Shown piece by piece: positions 34,756 through 46,776 of a DNA stretch of 64,000 bases (its first letter is position 1; each line of letters starts with the position of its first letter). The DNA is from Haliotis asinina. Its lineage: Eukaryota; Mollusca; Gastropoda; Lepetellida; Haliotidae. The stretch lies in NCBI RefSeq assembly GCF_037392515.1, contig NC_090285.1:6885501-6949500 (forward strand). Reading direction: 5' to 3'. The notes beneath the pieces are model-generated. The model made no database searches. It saw nothing but the letters and a program-made list of their open reading frames with translations, and had not been told where the DNA came from. Position numbers and translations under genes: made by a program.

Positions 34756-36796
34756 AAAAGGAGGCAACGTTTCTTGGGTTTTAATTCTCATATCACTCGC
34801 AAGTGATATTTTGCCTCACGGCAAGCCAGTTTTGCAGTTGTGCTGATACGCCAACGCAACCCTATGTATTGTAAGGGTTTGCAGGTGGAGATAAGCAGAG
34901 GGCGACAACTAAGCCCATTTGAGCTGTTACCGTGGAGATGAAAGAGGAGAATTGTGGGTAAAAGAGCCCATGCGTTCACAGGTGTCTTGTGTTCAGAAAG
35001 TCAGCTAGTTGACACAAAGATGACATGCAATTACATCCGGTGATTATGATGTTTAATATGTACATATGGGATATATCATAGAATGTTGTGATATAAGATT
35101 GTACATGAAGTCGCACCTTGATGAGTGCTTCTGTTCCATCGGTGGTGCATTAGCTACAGGTGGATTAATATGTGTGTTGTGTAGCCACCTAGTGGATGAT
35201 ACTAGCTTTCTTTGCCATACAGACACCAGGTATCTGAAATGGTACCAATATTTGTCCATTTTGACATTTTTTAATATTGCTAATTATACATAACATAACA
35301 GCAACAGAGTTAAGAAATGCACCTGTATAGTGGGTTATTTCTGAATGTTGTTCGTGAAAAAGGAGGTAATCCTTGGCACTGTCCATCCTGCACATAACAA
35401 TATTGTATGGATACAACAATTTGGTAACTGTGTTTATTTTTTGTTCCTATGATTTTTCTGTTGGTAATCCTGATGTGTGCTTGAGTGAGACCACAGGTTA
35501 GTGTGTATGATAAGATGGACTGGCAGAAAACTTGAGGGACATATCATATTTTGTTTGTTGTGGATAAAACAAACCAAAATTTATGTTTTGTTAACTCTGA
35601 TGTAAACATCATGTAAGTTATAATTACTTTGTTTGGTCTCAAGATATACTTTAGATGCTGTCATATATTGTTTTTAGTGGAGTTCGATGTTTGACATTTT
35701 ACTTGTTAATAGTATTATCCAAATTATCCATATTGACCTGCTTTTTAGAATTCTTAATACCAATACTTAATCTTTTAGCATGTTTAGTGCAGACTTAAGC
35801 CTTTGGTTACAGATTAGGTGGTCAGTTCACTATGAAACTAAATAATCTGCTAGCTCTGTCACATATTGTGTAAGGACAGGAATTTGAAAGTCTTCAGAAC
35901 GTGTTTGAAAGTGCTGTTGAAATATTTGAATTTGTTATTGTGATAACTAGTGTATTATTTATTAACGACCATTTGATTTAACATTTTTAAACCCTTTTGA
36001 ACAAGTTTGTCCTTTACCAGAATTAACAAGTAGACCAATACACATTAACAAGTAGACCAACCCAGTTGTATTTGTTGTGATGTGGCCATGCTCACTTCAA
36101 CACATACACGTCATGTTTTAGTACCTTTATGTAATTATGTGATCAGAAATTGAATTTAAAGTTTTTCCCTAGAAGAAAATGACAAGACAGTCTACTTTTT
36201 TTCTCATTGCCATATTTGGCACCTGATGATTGGCATCAGTGGATGCAGCTGTTGCTGTGGTGATGACAGTTTCAGGAAATGTTCTCGCATGCATTTAACA
36301 TACATAAATCAATGAACTAAAAAATCCTATTTATTGAAGACATGTGAGAATGAAGATGTAATGTAATCAGGCAGTACAGATAACATAAACCCACATTTTC
36401 TTTGCGTTATTTGACTACATACAGTACAACTTATCATTCTTTAGGTCTAGACTTTTGTTAATAGTTTAGTGATGTTTGTAAAGATGTTGCTCGAATGAAG
36501 TAATGCTGTACAAATTTGACACATTATCTAGTTGCTTGTTACATGGCACTGTATTTTATTGCAGTTATGTCACTGTTCAATACCAACCAAAGCCATAATA
36601 TCACCAGTTATTTGATTTCTAATACCACTCAAAGGAATTTATGGACCATCAGATGCTTTCATGTTGGACTGTTGTGGCAGGGTTGATAACAATATGACAG
36701 AATCAGGTGTTTCTAAACATTTCGTGAGTAGTATACGTATAGATCTGTCTGACTTAAGTGTGGCCTCACATGCCAAGCCTATGCATTATGTCGTTC

Positions 36797-36880
36797 TGGT
36801 TGGGTAGCTCAGAGATCTGTGTGTTTGCTTACCACACCATGAGTTCCAGTTTGGTTCCCATAACTGGTCAGTGTGGGGAA
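36797..36880 (+). mobile_element. tRNA-derived SINE relic
   Basis: 'gggtagctcagagatctgtgtgtttgcttaccac' resembles a D-arm/A-box region, and 'ccagtttggttcccataactgg' a degraded B-box. Too diverged for a functional tRNA. Confidence 0.4.
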
Positions 36881-37300
36881 CATGGTAATGCAAGTTCTGA
36901 ACCTCTGTGATAACAATGTGTTTAGTTTATCTTTAGTGCAATTGAACGTTGCTGTGTTAACCCTGAGGTAAAGTTTTGATATTTTCTTTTTGGAAACAAA
37001 TTGCCTGTGTATTTTGACCACTCTTCACGGGTTATACTTACAGAATAACAAGAAAACAAAAATATTGTATTAAATGTAGGTATCACACATTTGTTCTCGT
37101 GGAGGGGTATGGTTTAAGGAGGAGAAATAGCCACTTAAGTACTAATATATCCTGACACTATACTTCATCCCTACTTGTCAATAGAAGGGTCAAAATGGGT
37201 CTGGGTCTGGCTAGGTCTAGGTTGTAGTGACCTTAGCGATCTTACAGGTATTTTTAGTGTTGCATTATTACATGGCCAGCAGGAGTGGAACACTAATATA

Positions 37301-37655
37301 CAGTGGAAGCTGTCTAAACTGGCACTCATTGGGACTGAAGAATTAATCCGGTTTAGACAATATGCCGGATTGTAGAGCTGGTGATAAATGTACAAGCCAC
37401 AATGGGACTGAGATTCTATGCCAGCGTTGACAACTTGCCGGATTGGACAGATGCTGGTTCTGGCAGAGTCCGCTGTAGCTTTGTTGGGGTCTATGGCTGA
37501 ATGCCTGCCGTTGTGGTCTGTGTCCATTCCACAATGTGGTCTTAGTGCTGTGGCATCTGTAGGTCATATATATGACAGGCTTTCTGTAAGTCTACCGGAT
37601 GCCCATTCGCCATGTTTGTTTGATGCTATCACAGCAGTATGGAATAGAGGGACTA
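37301..37655. mobile_element. Possible pogo/Tigger-type non-autonomous element
   Basis: TA then CAGTGGAAGCTGTCTAAACT at the left, matching the left end of the better element at 50501. Internal 'ccggtttagacaatatgccgg' and 'ttgccggattggaca' repeat the motif. The right end 'ggaatagagggacta' + TA is only a weak inverted match. Confidence 0.4.
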
Positions 37656-39085
37656 TAATGGAATAATGCTCAAACAAGAAGGAAATATGGTTAAACACAT
37701 TTAAACCTCAAAAAAGAATATCAAAACTATTTATAGACATTGGAAATTGGGCATGGAAATTGAAGTTCCATCATGATGTGTGGTGACATCCATCACTGAC
37801 ACATTTCAAGAGATACAGACTATTTGTTTTAACTTTGGACACTAAGAATGAATTTATGACAGCAGATATTTTGAGATCATGATACTAAAAGTTTCGTTCA
37901 TGCAATCAAGAAATGAAGAAACTAAGGAAGGATTTGTGCAAATTCCTTATCAGTGTGCTATTCCTGATTTTACGAAATTAAAGCAAGGTGTCAAGGTGAA
38001 GGTGATGTTTGATGTAAACACTTGCTGTTGGTTGAACTGCCTTGTAAAGGGGCCAGGTAGAGGTCCATGTTCACCAGCCACCACCACGCAGCAATTGTCC
38101 ACCCCACGCGTCTTGTTTTGTTAGCAACTGAATATTTTTACATTGTTTCAACTTTCAGTTTTGTCTGGCCATATTGTTTATCACGGCAGAAGTCAACTCA
38201 ACTGATCATGACCATTTTTGAGTTGTATTTATTTCAGTCAGTCTGAAATAGGTACGACAACTTTGTTCATTGAAATCCATGAATTTTGATCATCTCCTTA
38301 CAAGTTACTCATATTAAGATGTTTAATTGCAAACAACATGTCTTCTTCCTGGTTCTCTGAGATAGTTGGGTATCATGTATGTCCACAGTGGAACAAAGAC
38401 ATATTGGCTTAAAATACTGGCAGTTTTTGCACAGTCTGATTGTATGGATCTGAATTGTAGGGTTAAAACTTGAACTGTAGAAGGAAAGTGCAAACACATA
38501 TGTCAATGTGTCATTTCCATGCATGTCTGCGATGGCTAATTCCATCATCATAGTGTCGTGGAAGAAGGGCAGGAAATGGTAAAGGGTCTTTGAAGGAGCC
38601 AAAGACTTTATAAACCTGAATTTGTTCTGTAGCTACAGGAACCCGTAATTTAAATATACTAAGGTTTTCAAATGAGACGTGACTCCTCGTTATTCTATTC
38701 CGAAACTTGATTTCCAAATACATCTTGCTATACCTCTTGTAGACCTCTTACAGATTTTGACAACAGAAGTTACTTTTCTGAAAGTTTAGATCCTATTAAA
38801 GAAGAGGTTTTCGACTAATGACGTTAAGACGTCGTAGTGATAAGCATTGTTTGCCAAAGGCCACTGCTTAGTTTGTCCAAATAATATTGAAACATTTGCT
38901 AGGTGTACATATATGGTGATGGGAAGTTAAAAGATTCCAAAGGAGTCATTGGTGTAAGATGCCGAGGTTGGGTTGGTATACAATTGTTCTTTGTTTCACT
39001 GTGGACAGCTAGAAACTAGCTGGGCCAGTGTGGTTCTGAGCTGTTGGAATGAGTGCTCTCATTCATTACTTTTTCAGTTGTTACA

Positions 39086-39091
39086 AATAAA
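39086..39091 (+). terminator. Candidate polyadenylation signal of gene A
   Basis: AATAAA followed by a GT/T-rich element; the assignment to gene A rests on strand and order only. Confidence 0.3.
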
Positions 39092-39489
39092 CAATTTCTT
39101 TATAATGCCTCATGGTTTTTGTTGTTATTTAGGTGTCAGGGTGCCACTGTATAAAGTAATCTCTACAGTGACCATAACTCTCCTACGTCAGCTATAGTGG
39201 TAGCATGAAGAGCACCCAGGCCAATAAACATGGTAAAGCAGTAGGAGTTCCCACTGAATGGCTTTACTGCATGTTTCAATGTAGACACTTCACCTCAAAC
39301 TTGCTTTGCCATGTTTGTAAGTGGCCACATGATTGAGGGTAACTTTGTAACTTGCTTGGTGTTTACCTTGACCAGGATCTTCTCAATTTGGATTTGAATC
39401 ACACATTTGTTCAGATTTTTAAGAATTATACCGTGACTCATTGGTTTCAAATCAACTTGTGTCGATGTTGGAGACATTCACCCTCATAT

Positions 39490-39722
39490 TTAATTTGTTG
39501 TTTAACGCAGCACTCCGCATTATTCCAGCTATGTGCTGGTGGCGTGTAAATAATCGAGTCTGTACCAGACAAACTGTAATCAAAACCACAAGCATCAATC
39601 GATGCCATTCCAATATGATGACATATGTCAATGAAGTCATGGAGTCTGACCAACAGATCCCATCATAGCTGCCTCTTACGACAAGCATGGATTACTGAGG
39701 ACCTGGATATTCATGGGTCCAT
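39490..39722 (+). mobile_element. Second mollusc SINE-like repeat
   Basis: Carries 'gcattattccagctatgtgctggtggcg', 'gtaaataatcgagtctgtaccagacaa', 'catcaatcgatgcc' and 'cctcttacgacaagcatgg'. Sequence with the same blocks recurs at 15706-16032 and 59430-59545, so it is a dispersed family separate from the GTGAGTGAGT SINE. Confidence 0.65.
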
Positions 39723-39972
39723 GTGTAATATATGCTTGTTTCCAGGTCACAACCAAAGGCCTTGAAACTCTTTCATCAGTTTTAACTACTCTCAGCAACC
39801 AATGGTGCTAAACTTAACTTATTTGATCACGTGTGAGTTTAATTTTACCTGTAATTTAACAACATTCAAGCTTCTTAACGAGGAGACACCAGAAATTAGC
39901 TTCATGCACTGTACACATGGACACAAAGACGAAAGACAACAAAGAACACATTTCTACCAAAACCAACAATTC

Positions 39973-39978
39973 TTTATT
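39973..39978 (-). terminator. Candidate distal polyadenylation signal for gene B
   Basis: AATAAA on the minus strand with 'tgtgttctttgttgtctttcg' downstream. It lies about 9.6 kb past the gene B stop, so it belongs to gene B only if the intervening AT-rich region is one very long 3' UTR. Confidence 0.2.
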
Positions 39979-40414
39979 TTTTGTGCTGAAGAATAAACAT
40001 CTTGGGTATATGGCAAGATATCTATTACCCTCTCCCAGTAATTTAATCTGCTGTGTTTATAAAAAAAAAAAAAAGATTTTTTTTTAGTTTAATATATGTC
40101 CATAACCGGTAGCTGTGATATACAAAATGTACATGTACAATAACAACAACATCTTATAAACAAGTCATGTACGTTGTCAGAACAAATGAGTTCACGGTTC
40201 TACTGATGACGAAACATTACTGTCATTTTCAATGAAAACGCATTCGCAAAGCAGTCTTGTGACCATTTGGGATTATCACACTGTTCACAACACCACGTGT
40301 TTGAAGAAAATAACATGGAAAAGAGATTTCATACAAAACATAGCAATACTTAAGGATGTGAACATAGATATTCCATAAATCACTGAACAGTTGACAATAT
40401 GCAAAGAGGCAGAA

Positions 40415-40415
<1 letters not shown>

Positions 40416-40458
<43 letters not shown>

Positions 40459-40472
40459 CCATCATCATCATC
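40416..40472. repeat. (CAT)n microsatellite
   Basis: About 18 CAT units with one interruption; the poly-Met frame on the minus strand is an artefact. Confidence 0.95.
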
Positions 40473-41106
40473 AGTGAGATACTAGCTTCTCACAACCATT
40501 TACATGACTGCAAATAAATATGACATGTTCAATGATGGGTTTGGAACAGGCACACTATAAGTATACTTCAAGGAAAACTGAACCTTGATTCTGTACACCT
40601 ATCTGACTACTATGTACAGAAAACACTGATAAACTGCCTCTCATATTAGCAATATCTCACTGATGATTCTGATAAATTGCTTACTGGCATCAACTACATA
40701 ACAGCCACCAATAATAATAATCATAATAATAACAACAAATATCTAATATCAGTTTCAGTCATGTGTCACTGGTGACTTGTAAGTCAGATATGTATCTTAC
40801 AGCAAAAATCAGTTGCCGACAAGCTAAGTACCACACAAAGCAAAGCAAACAGGACAGTTCTAGAACATTTTCCATTGATAAATTAACAACTGCCAAGCAG
40901 TCTATATTATTTGGAAGACAATTTACCAACTAAAATATATTTTCACCCTTAACAAATGTGATCCTGTTCACCATACTAGTCTAAACATGTAAAGGATCAC
41001 TTGATTCTTTTACATTAGAATAGTCTAGCAGGGTCAGAATTTGTTTTAGCAGTAGACTTTTTAGTAGAATAGTATCCCTCCCAAACCACTCAATACCTCC
41101 ATGAGA

Positions 41107-41268
41107 GAATGAGTGTAGTTTTACACTTCTTTTAGCGATATTCCAGCAGTATCATGGCTGGGGACATCAGAAATGAGCTCCACACATAGTACACATGCAG
41201 GGAATCAAACCTGGGTTTTCAGCATGAGCCAGTGCTTTAACCTTTAGGCTACCTCACAGTCCCAGATA
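41107..41268 (+). mobile_element. tRNA-headed SINE copy
   Basis: 'tagttttacacttcttttagcgatattccagcagtatcatggc', 'gggaatcaaacctgggttttcagc' and 'ctttaacctttaggctacc': a complete but diverged copy. Confidence 0.8.
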
Positions 41269-41460
41269 CCTCAATAAATATCCAGGGTATGATGTCCTCA
41301 CTCTATCATGATAAATATCCTGAACACATTTGTTTTGAATTGAATTTAGAACTGCTAAAACCAGTCATACTTCACTCATGAAAGATACATCCTGCGGTGA
41401 GTTAGTGAAATGGTGCATCATGATGGTGATGTAATGAACCCTTGATGGTAATCAGGCCAA

Positions 41461-41632
41461 GTGAGTGAGTGAGTGAGTTTTGTTTTACGCCGCTTTTAGC
41501 AATATTCCAGCGATAGCACGGCGGGGGACACCAGAAAATGGGCCTCACACATTGTACCCATGTGGGGAATCGAACCCGGGTCTTTGGCGTGACGAGCGAA
41601 CGCTTTAACCACTAGGCTACCCCACCGCCCCG
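41461..41632 (+). mobile_element. Best-preserved tRNA-headed SINE copy
   Basis: All blocks look intact: GTGAGTGAGTGAGT, 'tttacgccgcttttagcaatattccagcgata', 'cggcgggggacaccag', 'acattgtacccatgtggggaatcgaacccgggtctttgg' and 'cgaacgctttaaccactaggctaccccaccgcccc'. It serves as the local reference for the other copies and is probably the youngest. Confidence 0.9.
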
Positions 41633-41854
41633 TAATCAGGCCAAGGATGATTATCAGAATATAACATATACCTAGGCTAATCAAGAACTTAATGAAAATA
41701 TGTTGTCTGACTGGTTTGCTTCTTGATGCAGAATCGTCCTCTCAAGTACATAATTTGAACAGTTTCTTTGGTTTTATTAAGTACCTTGCGCCCTCCATTA
41801 TGTAATCATGTCCTGACTGAACCACTGCCAGAGGAACCATATTGTAAAAAGTAT

Positions 41855-42647
41855 TTAAAGGTCACATGTGACCAAAAAATCATACACAACTAAAACATAG
41901 TTATCACTTATTCATGATATAAAATGCATTGCTGATTAAGAAAAAACAAATAAACAATATTATAAGTTGTATAATTGCAAATCAAAAGTGCAATCTTTTG
42001 TACTTGGGTTTACCTAAAAATGAAGCAGCCGGGATACCAAACCCAGTCAAAACCGGTGGGTGTGCACTCAAGTGTAACGAAGCCTTTTCATTGACCAATG
42101 GTTTATTTGCCAATACGTTTAGTCAGCTCTTTGTTTATGGCTTATTAGTGGATAGGTGTTAATTTCAAATTGCATGTGGTCAGTGACTGAAGGTGTACAT
42201 AGCATATTGTCATTAGCAGACAAGACCGGCAGACATACAGGTGTCAATAAACCAGACACTGAGTTTTCTCAGTGACAGAGTTTGCTTATCACAATCCACG
42301 TTTTTTATGTAACAAGTCGATTATTTACTTGTTTGTGTATGCAACCAAGATTAGACTGTTGATCATGACCTCATACTCTGGGCAGGCATACTGTTTCACA
42401 CTCCGCGAACCTATTCATTAGGCATACGTTAGGAATGCAGCACAACGTAGCTGTTGAAACCACTTTTTCTGCAGTGCTGGTGGAAAATTAGTGAATAATT
42501 TGAACTCTGATTTCGCAGGCTTTTTTCATTGCATTTTTTTTCAACTTTGTATGTTGAATTGGCATTTTTGATGACTTGTTTTGGTAAGTGCATACTGAAA
42601 GGTATCAGAATCTGCAAAAGTTTTTTTACTTTACATGTGACCTTTAA
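41855..42647 (-). mobile_element. TTAA-flanked non-autonomous DNA transposon, intergenic copy
   Basis: TTAA + AGGTCACATGTGACC at the left and TTTACATGTGACCT + TTAA at the right, so the ends are inverted repeats and both are flanked by TTAA. About 785 bp inside. Reverse-complementary over its length to the copy at 55201-55949; shared blocks include 'ggcttattagtgg', 'tgtcattagcagacaagaccggcagaca' and 'ccgcgaacctatt'. No open frame for a transposase. Confidence 0.8.
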
Positions 42648-45600
42648 TGAACACAGCTATTTCTGAACTACTGTGATACTACAATTTCTAGTCGTTAGTG
42701 ATAAAAGTTTAAAGCGTCAGTGTTACTTTTTTAATAAGATACAACTGGTCACTAAGGTACCAGCACATTTATTTTTCTGTGTTCCTGTGGGGCTTTGGTG
42801 ATCATTAACTTGAGCTCTCTGAACAAAGGCTCAATGAAACTTCAAAGATATGAGCTGGTGTAAATTCATCTTTGATGTGGTGCAGTTCTCAGACATGTTC
42901 TACCACAGTGAAAACTACTACCACAAGCCTGCTAAGAATCTTTGTGAGTCTGGTTATTTATTTATTTTTTGCACCTATGATATCTGGCTTGCCCAAGGGA
43001 CACAACTCTACACAGTAAACTGCTCAGACTCCGACTACTGGGCTTCTAAGTACTAACTGCCTTCATTTCTTTGAAACTGTAATCTTTCACCCAACACAGA
43101 TATCAAGGAGTTATCCCATATTACAAAGCTGATTTATGAAAATAACAATACACACAATTAATGAACTTGAAAATGAACATCCATTCAATTATTGTGAAAT
43201 TAAGTACAGATAACATCATAGTTTACGAACAATTTTGCAACATTAACCAGATAAACTCACTGAGACCTACCTACAGACCATAGCAGGCCCATTTACACTC
43301 ACTATCATTACCCAAGAATCACACTACTAAAACAAGTTGCTGTGTGCAAGCTGCTCTGTCAGGGATCCATCATTTATGATAGTGATGTTTGATCATAATG
43401 GGAGGGGCACAAAACAAGTGACACAAGTGGGGAGGGTCATGAAAGAAACATACAAAGACAAATGGGGAGGATCATCCAAAAACATGACAAGCATCAGGGT
43501 AAAGTAATCATTTTCAGTCTGTTAGCAAATCAATAACCTCTGGACCCCTTTGTAATTAATGACTGGTCCCTTCTTATTCTAAAGTAACATAGCACTAGAC
43601 TACTTAGCATCATAAAGCAATCGTACAGGGTCAAAAATGTTACTATGAGGTATCAAACTTTTATCATATACATTTCATGTAAGCACCAAAAACTGACTAG
43701 AATGTAAAATATGGCAACAAGACAAAATTGTAAGTTGGAGAGAAATGTCTACATGACATAAGTACATGAGGCAAGAAACGTGTACAGGGAAATACTACAG
43801 AAGAAAATGTCTACATAACATTAAAACAGAAGCAGCCCCATCACCTGCTTGTTTTTCTAATGTAAAAAGATTTAGCTATCCATAACATATGTACATTATT
43901 ACATACATTGTAAACTGATTCAAAACAAATATTGACGCTATGACACGTCAAGCTCATTTTATGGATACGTTAGTAATGCTTTTGATGCATTTGTTTGTTT
44001 TGTTTCAGAAAAAGGCAAAACAGATATATACCATTCAAAAATTGTAGGGGATATGCCATTTTGCGAGCACACCAAAAGTAAATGCCATTGCATATACAAA
44101 AAAGTTATGTATATCCATACACATGAAACATTTCCAAAGGAATGGAATGAATTGTCAAATTTTTCTTTAATTTCTCTTTACCATCTCTTTCCTCCTTGGC
44201 TTCATCATTTGCATTTCATGCACCATCAAAATCCAATAGCTCCTACTTCGTTTTTGAATGGTGTATGTTATACAGTATGCAAAAAGAAGTATGTGGTATT
44301 TTGTGAATCTACAGGAACAAAAATTAATGTCTGGAAATAAAAGATAGTGTTTTCTCTGATGTCATTGTGTGTTCGGTACACATCATTTCAATCAGAGGCA
44401 TCAATGGTGTTGGGAATGTCGACACCAGGATGTTGGGATTCTGAAGAAATGAGGTTAACTCTTGACTTCCATGTTCTATAAGATATGATCATAAAATTCC
44501 AAAGGAACAGAAGATTTGTCAAAACGACTTGACTTATCCCCTATATTTTTGGCATGGTAATAAAACTTAATCCCTTGGCAATTATGATCAAGGGGGCAAA
44601 TTATCTGGATAAGTTTAGTAACTAATCTGTCAAAACCAATCACATGAATATTACATCCAGAATGACATTGAAAGTTATTTAACTTGTCTTGCTGATGACC
44701 TTGACCTTAGATTGAGGTAACTTGTCCAAGGGGGTTTTGTGCTTGTCTCTCCGGACAAAGTTTCATTCACCTCCAGTGAATAAGTTGTGAATTGTTATGT
44801 GAAGTGCTAGTTAACTAGGAGAATAACTTTGATCTTTCTTGTGAAAACTGAGTATGGAATCAAATAAAAACAGCTCTGACGGAATTTTAGCAAAAACCAC
44901 TTAACTGAGGTGTTTAGTGTTACAATCAATATATGGCACACATCAATTAAAAAGGTCACATTGACCTAACACTTGTACTACACATATCTAAAAATACATC
45001 TTCAAACTTAATAACTCAAACTCAAAAAAAATAACTAAACAAGCATACCTTCAAAAATGGCCTTCAAAGGAGACATTGGTAACAGTGAAAAGCATCAGCT
45101 GTGTCAAAATTAATTCAAACTGTTCGTAAGGAAACAGAAAATAACAATCTCCATCATGTGCCTTGTCTCATTCTTTTCAAGGTCCTCAAAATAAAAATAT
45201 ATCTGAAACTCTTAGACAGCCCTACAGGATAAGGGTTCCTGGATCTGGTGGCCAGTGCTGAAATGGATGTTGTCAGGATGTTGCATGACAAAAACTGGCA
45301 TGAAATCTAACAGTAGTCAAGCAATACATTGCAAATAAACCCAAAGAATTGGTTATCACCAGTCACAAAACAATCAATCCTCTTGAAGCAACATAACAGG
45401 AAAATAAATGGTTTTCCCTGAAATGCTAGAGAAGCTTGTGACAGAACCTGGAAGCCAATACTATAACATTATTGTAAAAGGATTACTGTACCCCCGTATC
45501 TCACTTGAATAATTTTCACAAAATGGCTCCAATTTACTGAGCAACAACTAGGTCACTGTAGGGTCCTGTAACTTGATATGTCGTTCTGTTGCCAAATGAC

Positions 45601-46627
45601 GGGCTGCTATCAATCATAATATCATGTGACCTTCACAGTTGTATACTAACATAAGCTGTCTGTTTTGACTCCATTCTGTTGCCTGACGTGATTGACTGTA
45701 ATCCTCATGAGACACATTTTGGAACTATTTTGGTGGAAACATTAGTAACTTGGATGAGCTAACACTCAGCTTTTCCAGAGTGCAGCTTTTCCACAGACCG
45801 AGGTTCTGAACTTTCTTGCAGATGTAGGAATCAATCTGAGCACTTGTCATTGCTTTCCTCATAAAACCTACCAAACACTGAAAATTTATTTTCAATTAGC
45901 TTACTACACCATTTTACACTGATATTGAGTGCATCCGAGAGCAAAAGCAGATTAATGTCGGGTGACTTCTATTTAAAATTGACTAACATAATGCAGTTTA
46001 TTCACTTGATTTGTCTAGGCACTATCAAATTGGGGACAATAACTTTCAACTTTAGCTGTATCAGACACACTCTTTTTCAAGGCTGTCATTTGCAGAAGTC
46101 TGTTCTCCTTTGTCAAACAACCTTTTCTGGGTACTTTTTTGGAAAACTGACATAACATGATCTAGGGGAGATAATTCAGTACAGCTTGTGAAACTAAAAT
46201 TAATAAGACCAGTAAAATCAATACCTGTTACATGGACGACAGACACAGATATTTACAGAAGTTGACAAAGTGTCTGAACTAACATCAAAGGACTAAAGAT
46301 CTCTTACTTGAAATATATGTCAACAAAATATTTAATAATAAATAAATAGAAAGGAAACACTACTGGAATCAAAAATACAACTTATGTGAGGAAATCTAGA
46401 CTTAATAAATTATTCTACGCTGGAGTTAGATTTAAATTAATTTATTCCCAGAGTCTTGGAGACTGACTAACACAGTTTCATGAAACAGCATAACACTGAG
46501 TGCTTGAAGAAGATGAATCTATGAAATCAGAAATATATTTTACATCTTTTTATACAATATAGGTCCGATGTGTTCATCTCAAGCTGACAAACTGCTCGTT
46601 ACAAACTAAACTAGTCTTAGTTCCCTG

Positions 46628-46776
46628 GACACCTTTTCACAAAACTCTCGTAAGCCTAAGATCTCGTAAGTTTTCTCGTAGCCATTGTACCTCCTATACT
46701 GTAACACAGGAGCTATGGATGCTATGAGAAAAGTTACGAGATCTTCCGCTTAAGAGAGCTTTGTGAATAGTCTGTC
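46628..46776. mobile_element. Foldback (hairpin) MITE-like element
   Basis: The left arm (gacaccttttcacaaaactc, tcgtaagcctaagatctcgtaa) is the reverse complement, with a few mismatches, of the right arm (ttacgagatcttccgcttaa, gagagctttgtgaatag). Arms are about 50-55 bp, the loop about 35 bp. I recall similar hairpins as common in mollusc genomes. Confidence 0.75.

Larger units (their letters stand above)
34756..39091 (+). other. Probable long 3' UTR or flank of gene A
   Basis: No coding seen. It holds a tRNA-like SINE relic (36797-36880) and a pogo-type element (37301-37655). AATAAA at 39086-39091, with GT-rich 'ggtttttgttgttatttagg' 18-40 nt beyond, is the best plus-strand polyadenylation candidate I could find after the stop. 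It would imply a 3' UTR of about 4.3 kb. Confidence 0.3.

Noticed and set aside
38819-38836. CRE-like sites in 29-64 kb
   Set aside because: Only half-sites or one-base-off variants (for example tgacgtta), not the full palindrome.
44053-44340. 95-codon plus-strand frame with Cys/His residues
   Set aside because: In AT-rich non-coding DNA; Cys/His spacing fits no zinc finger; no supporting exon neighbours.
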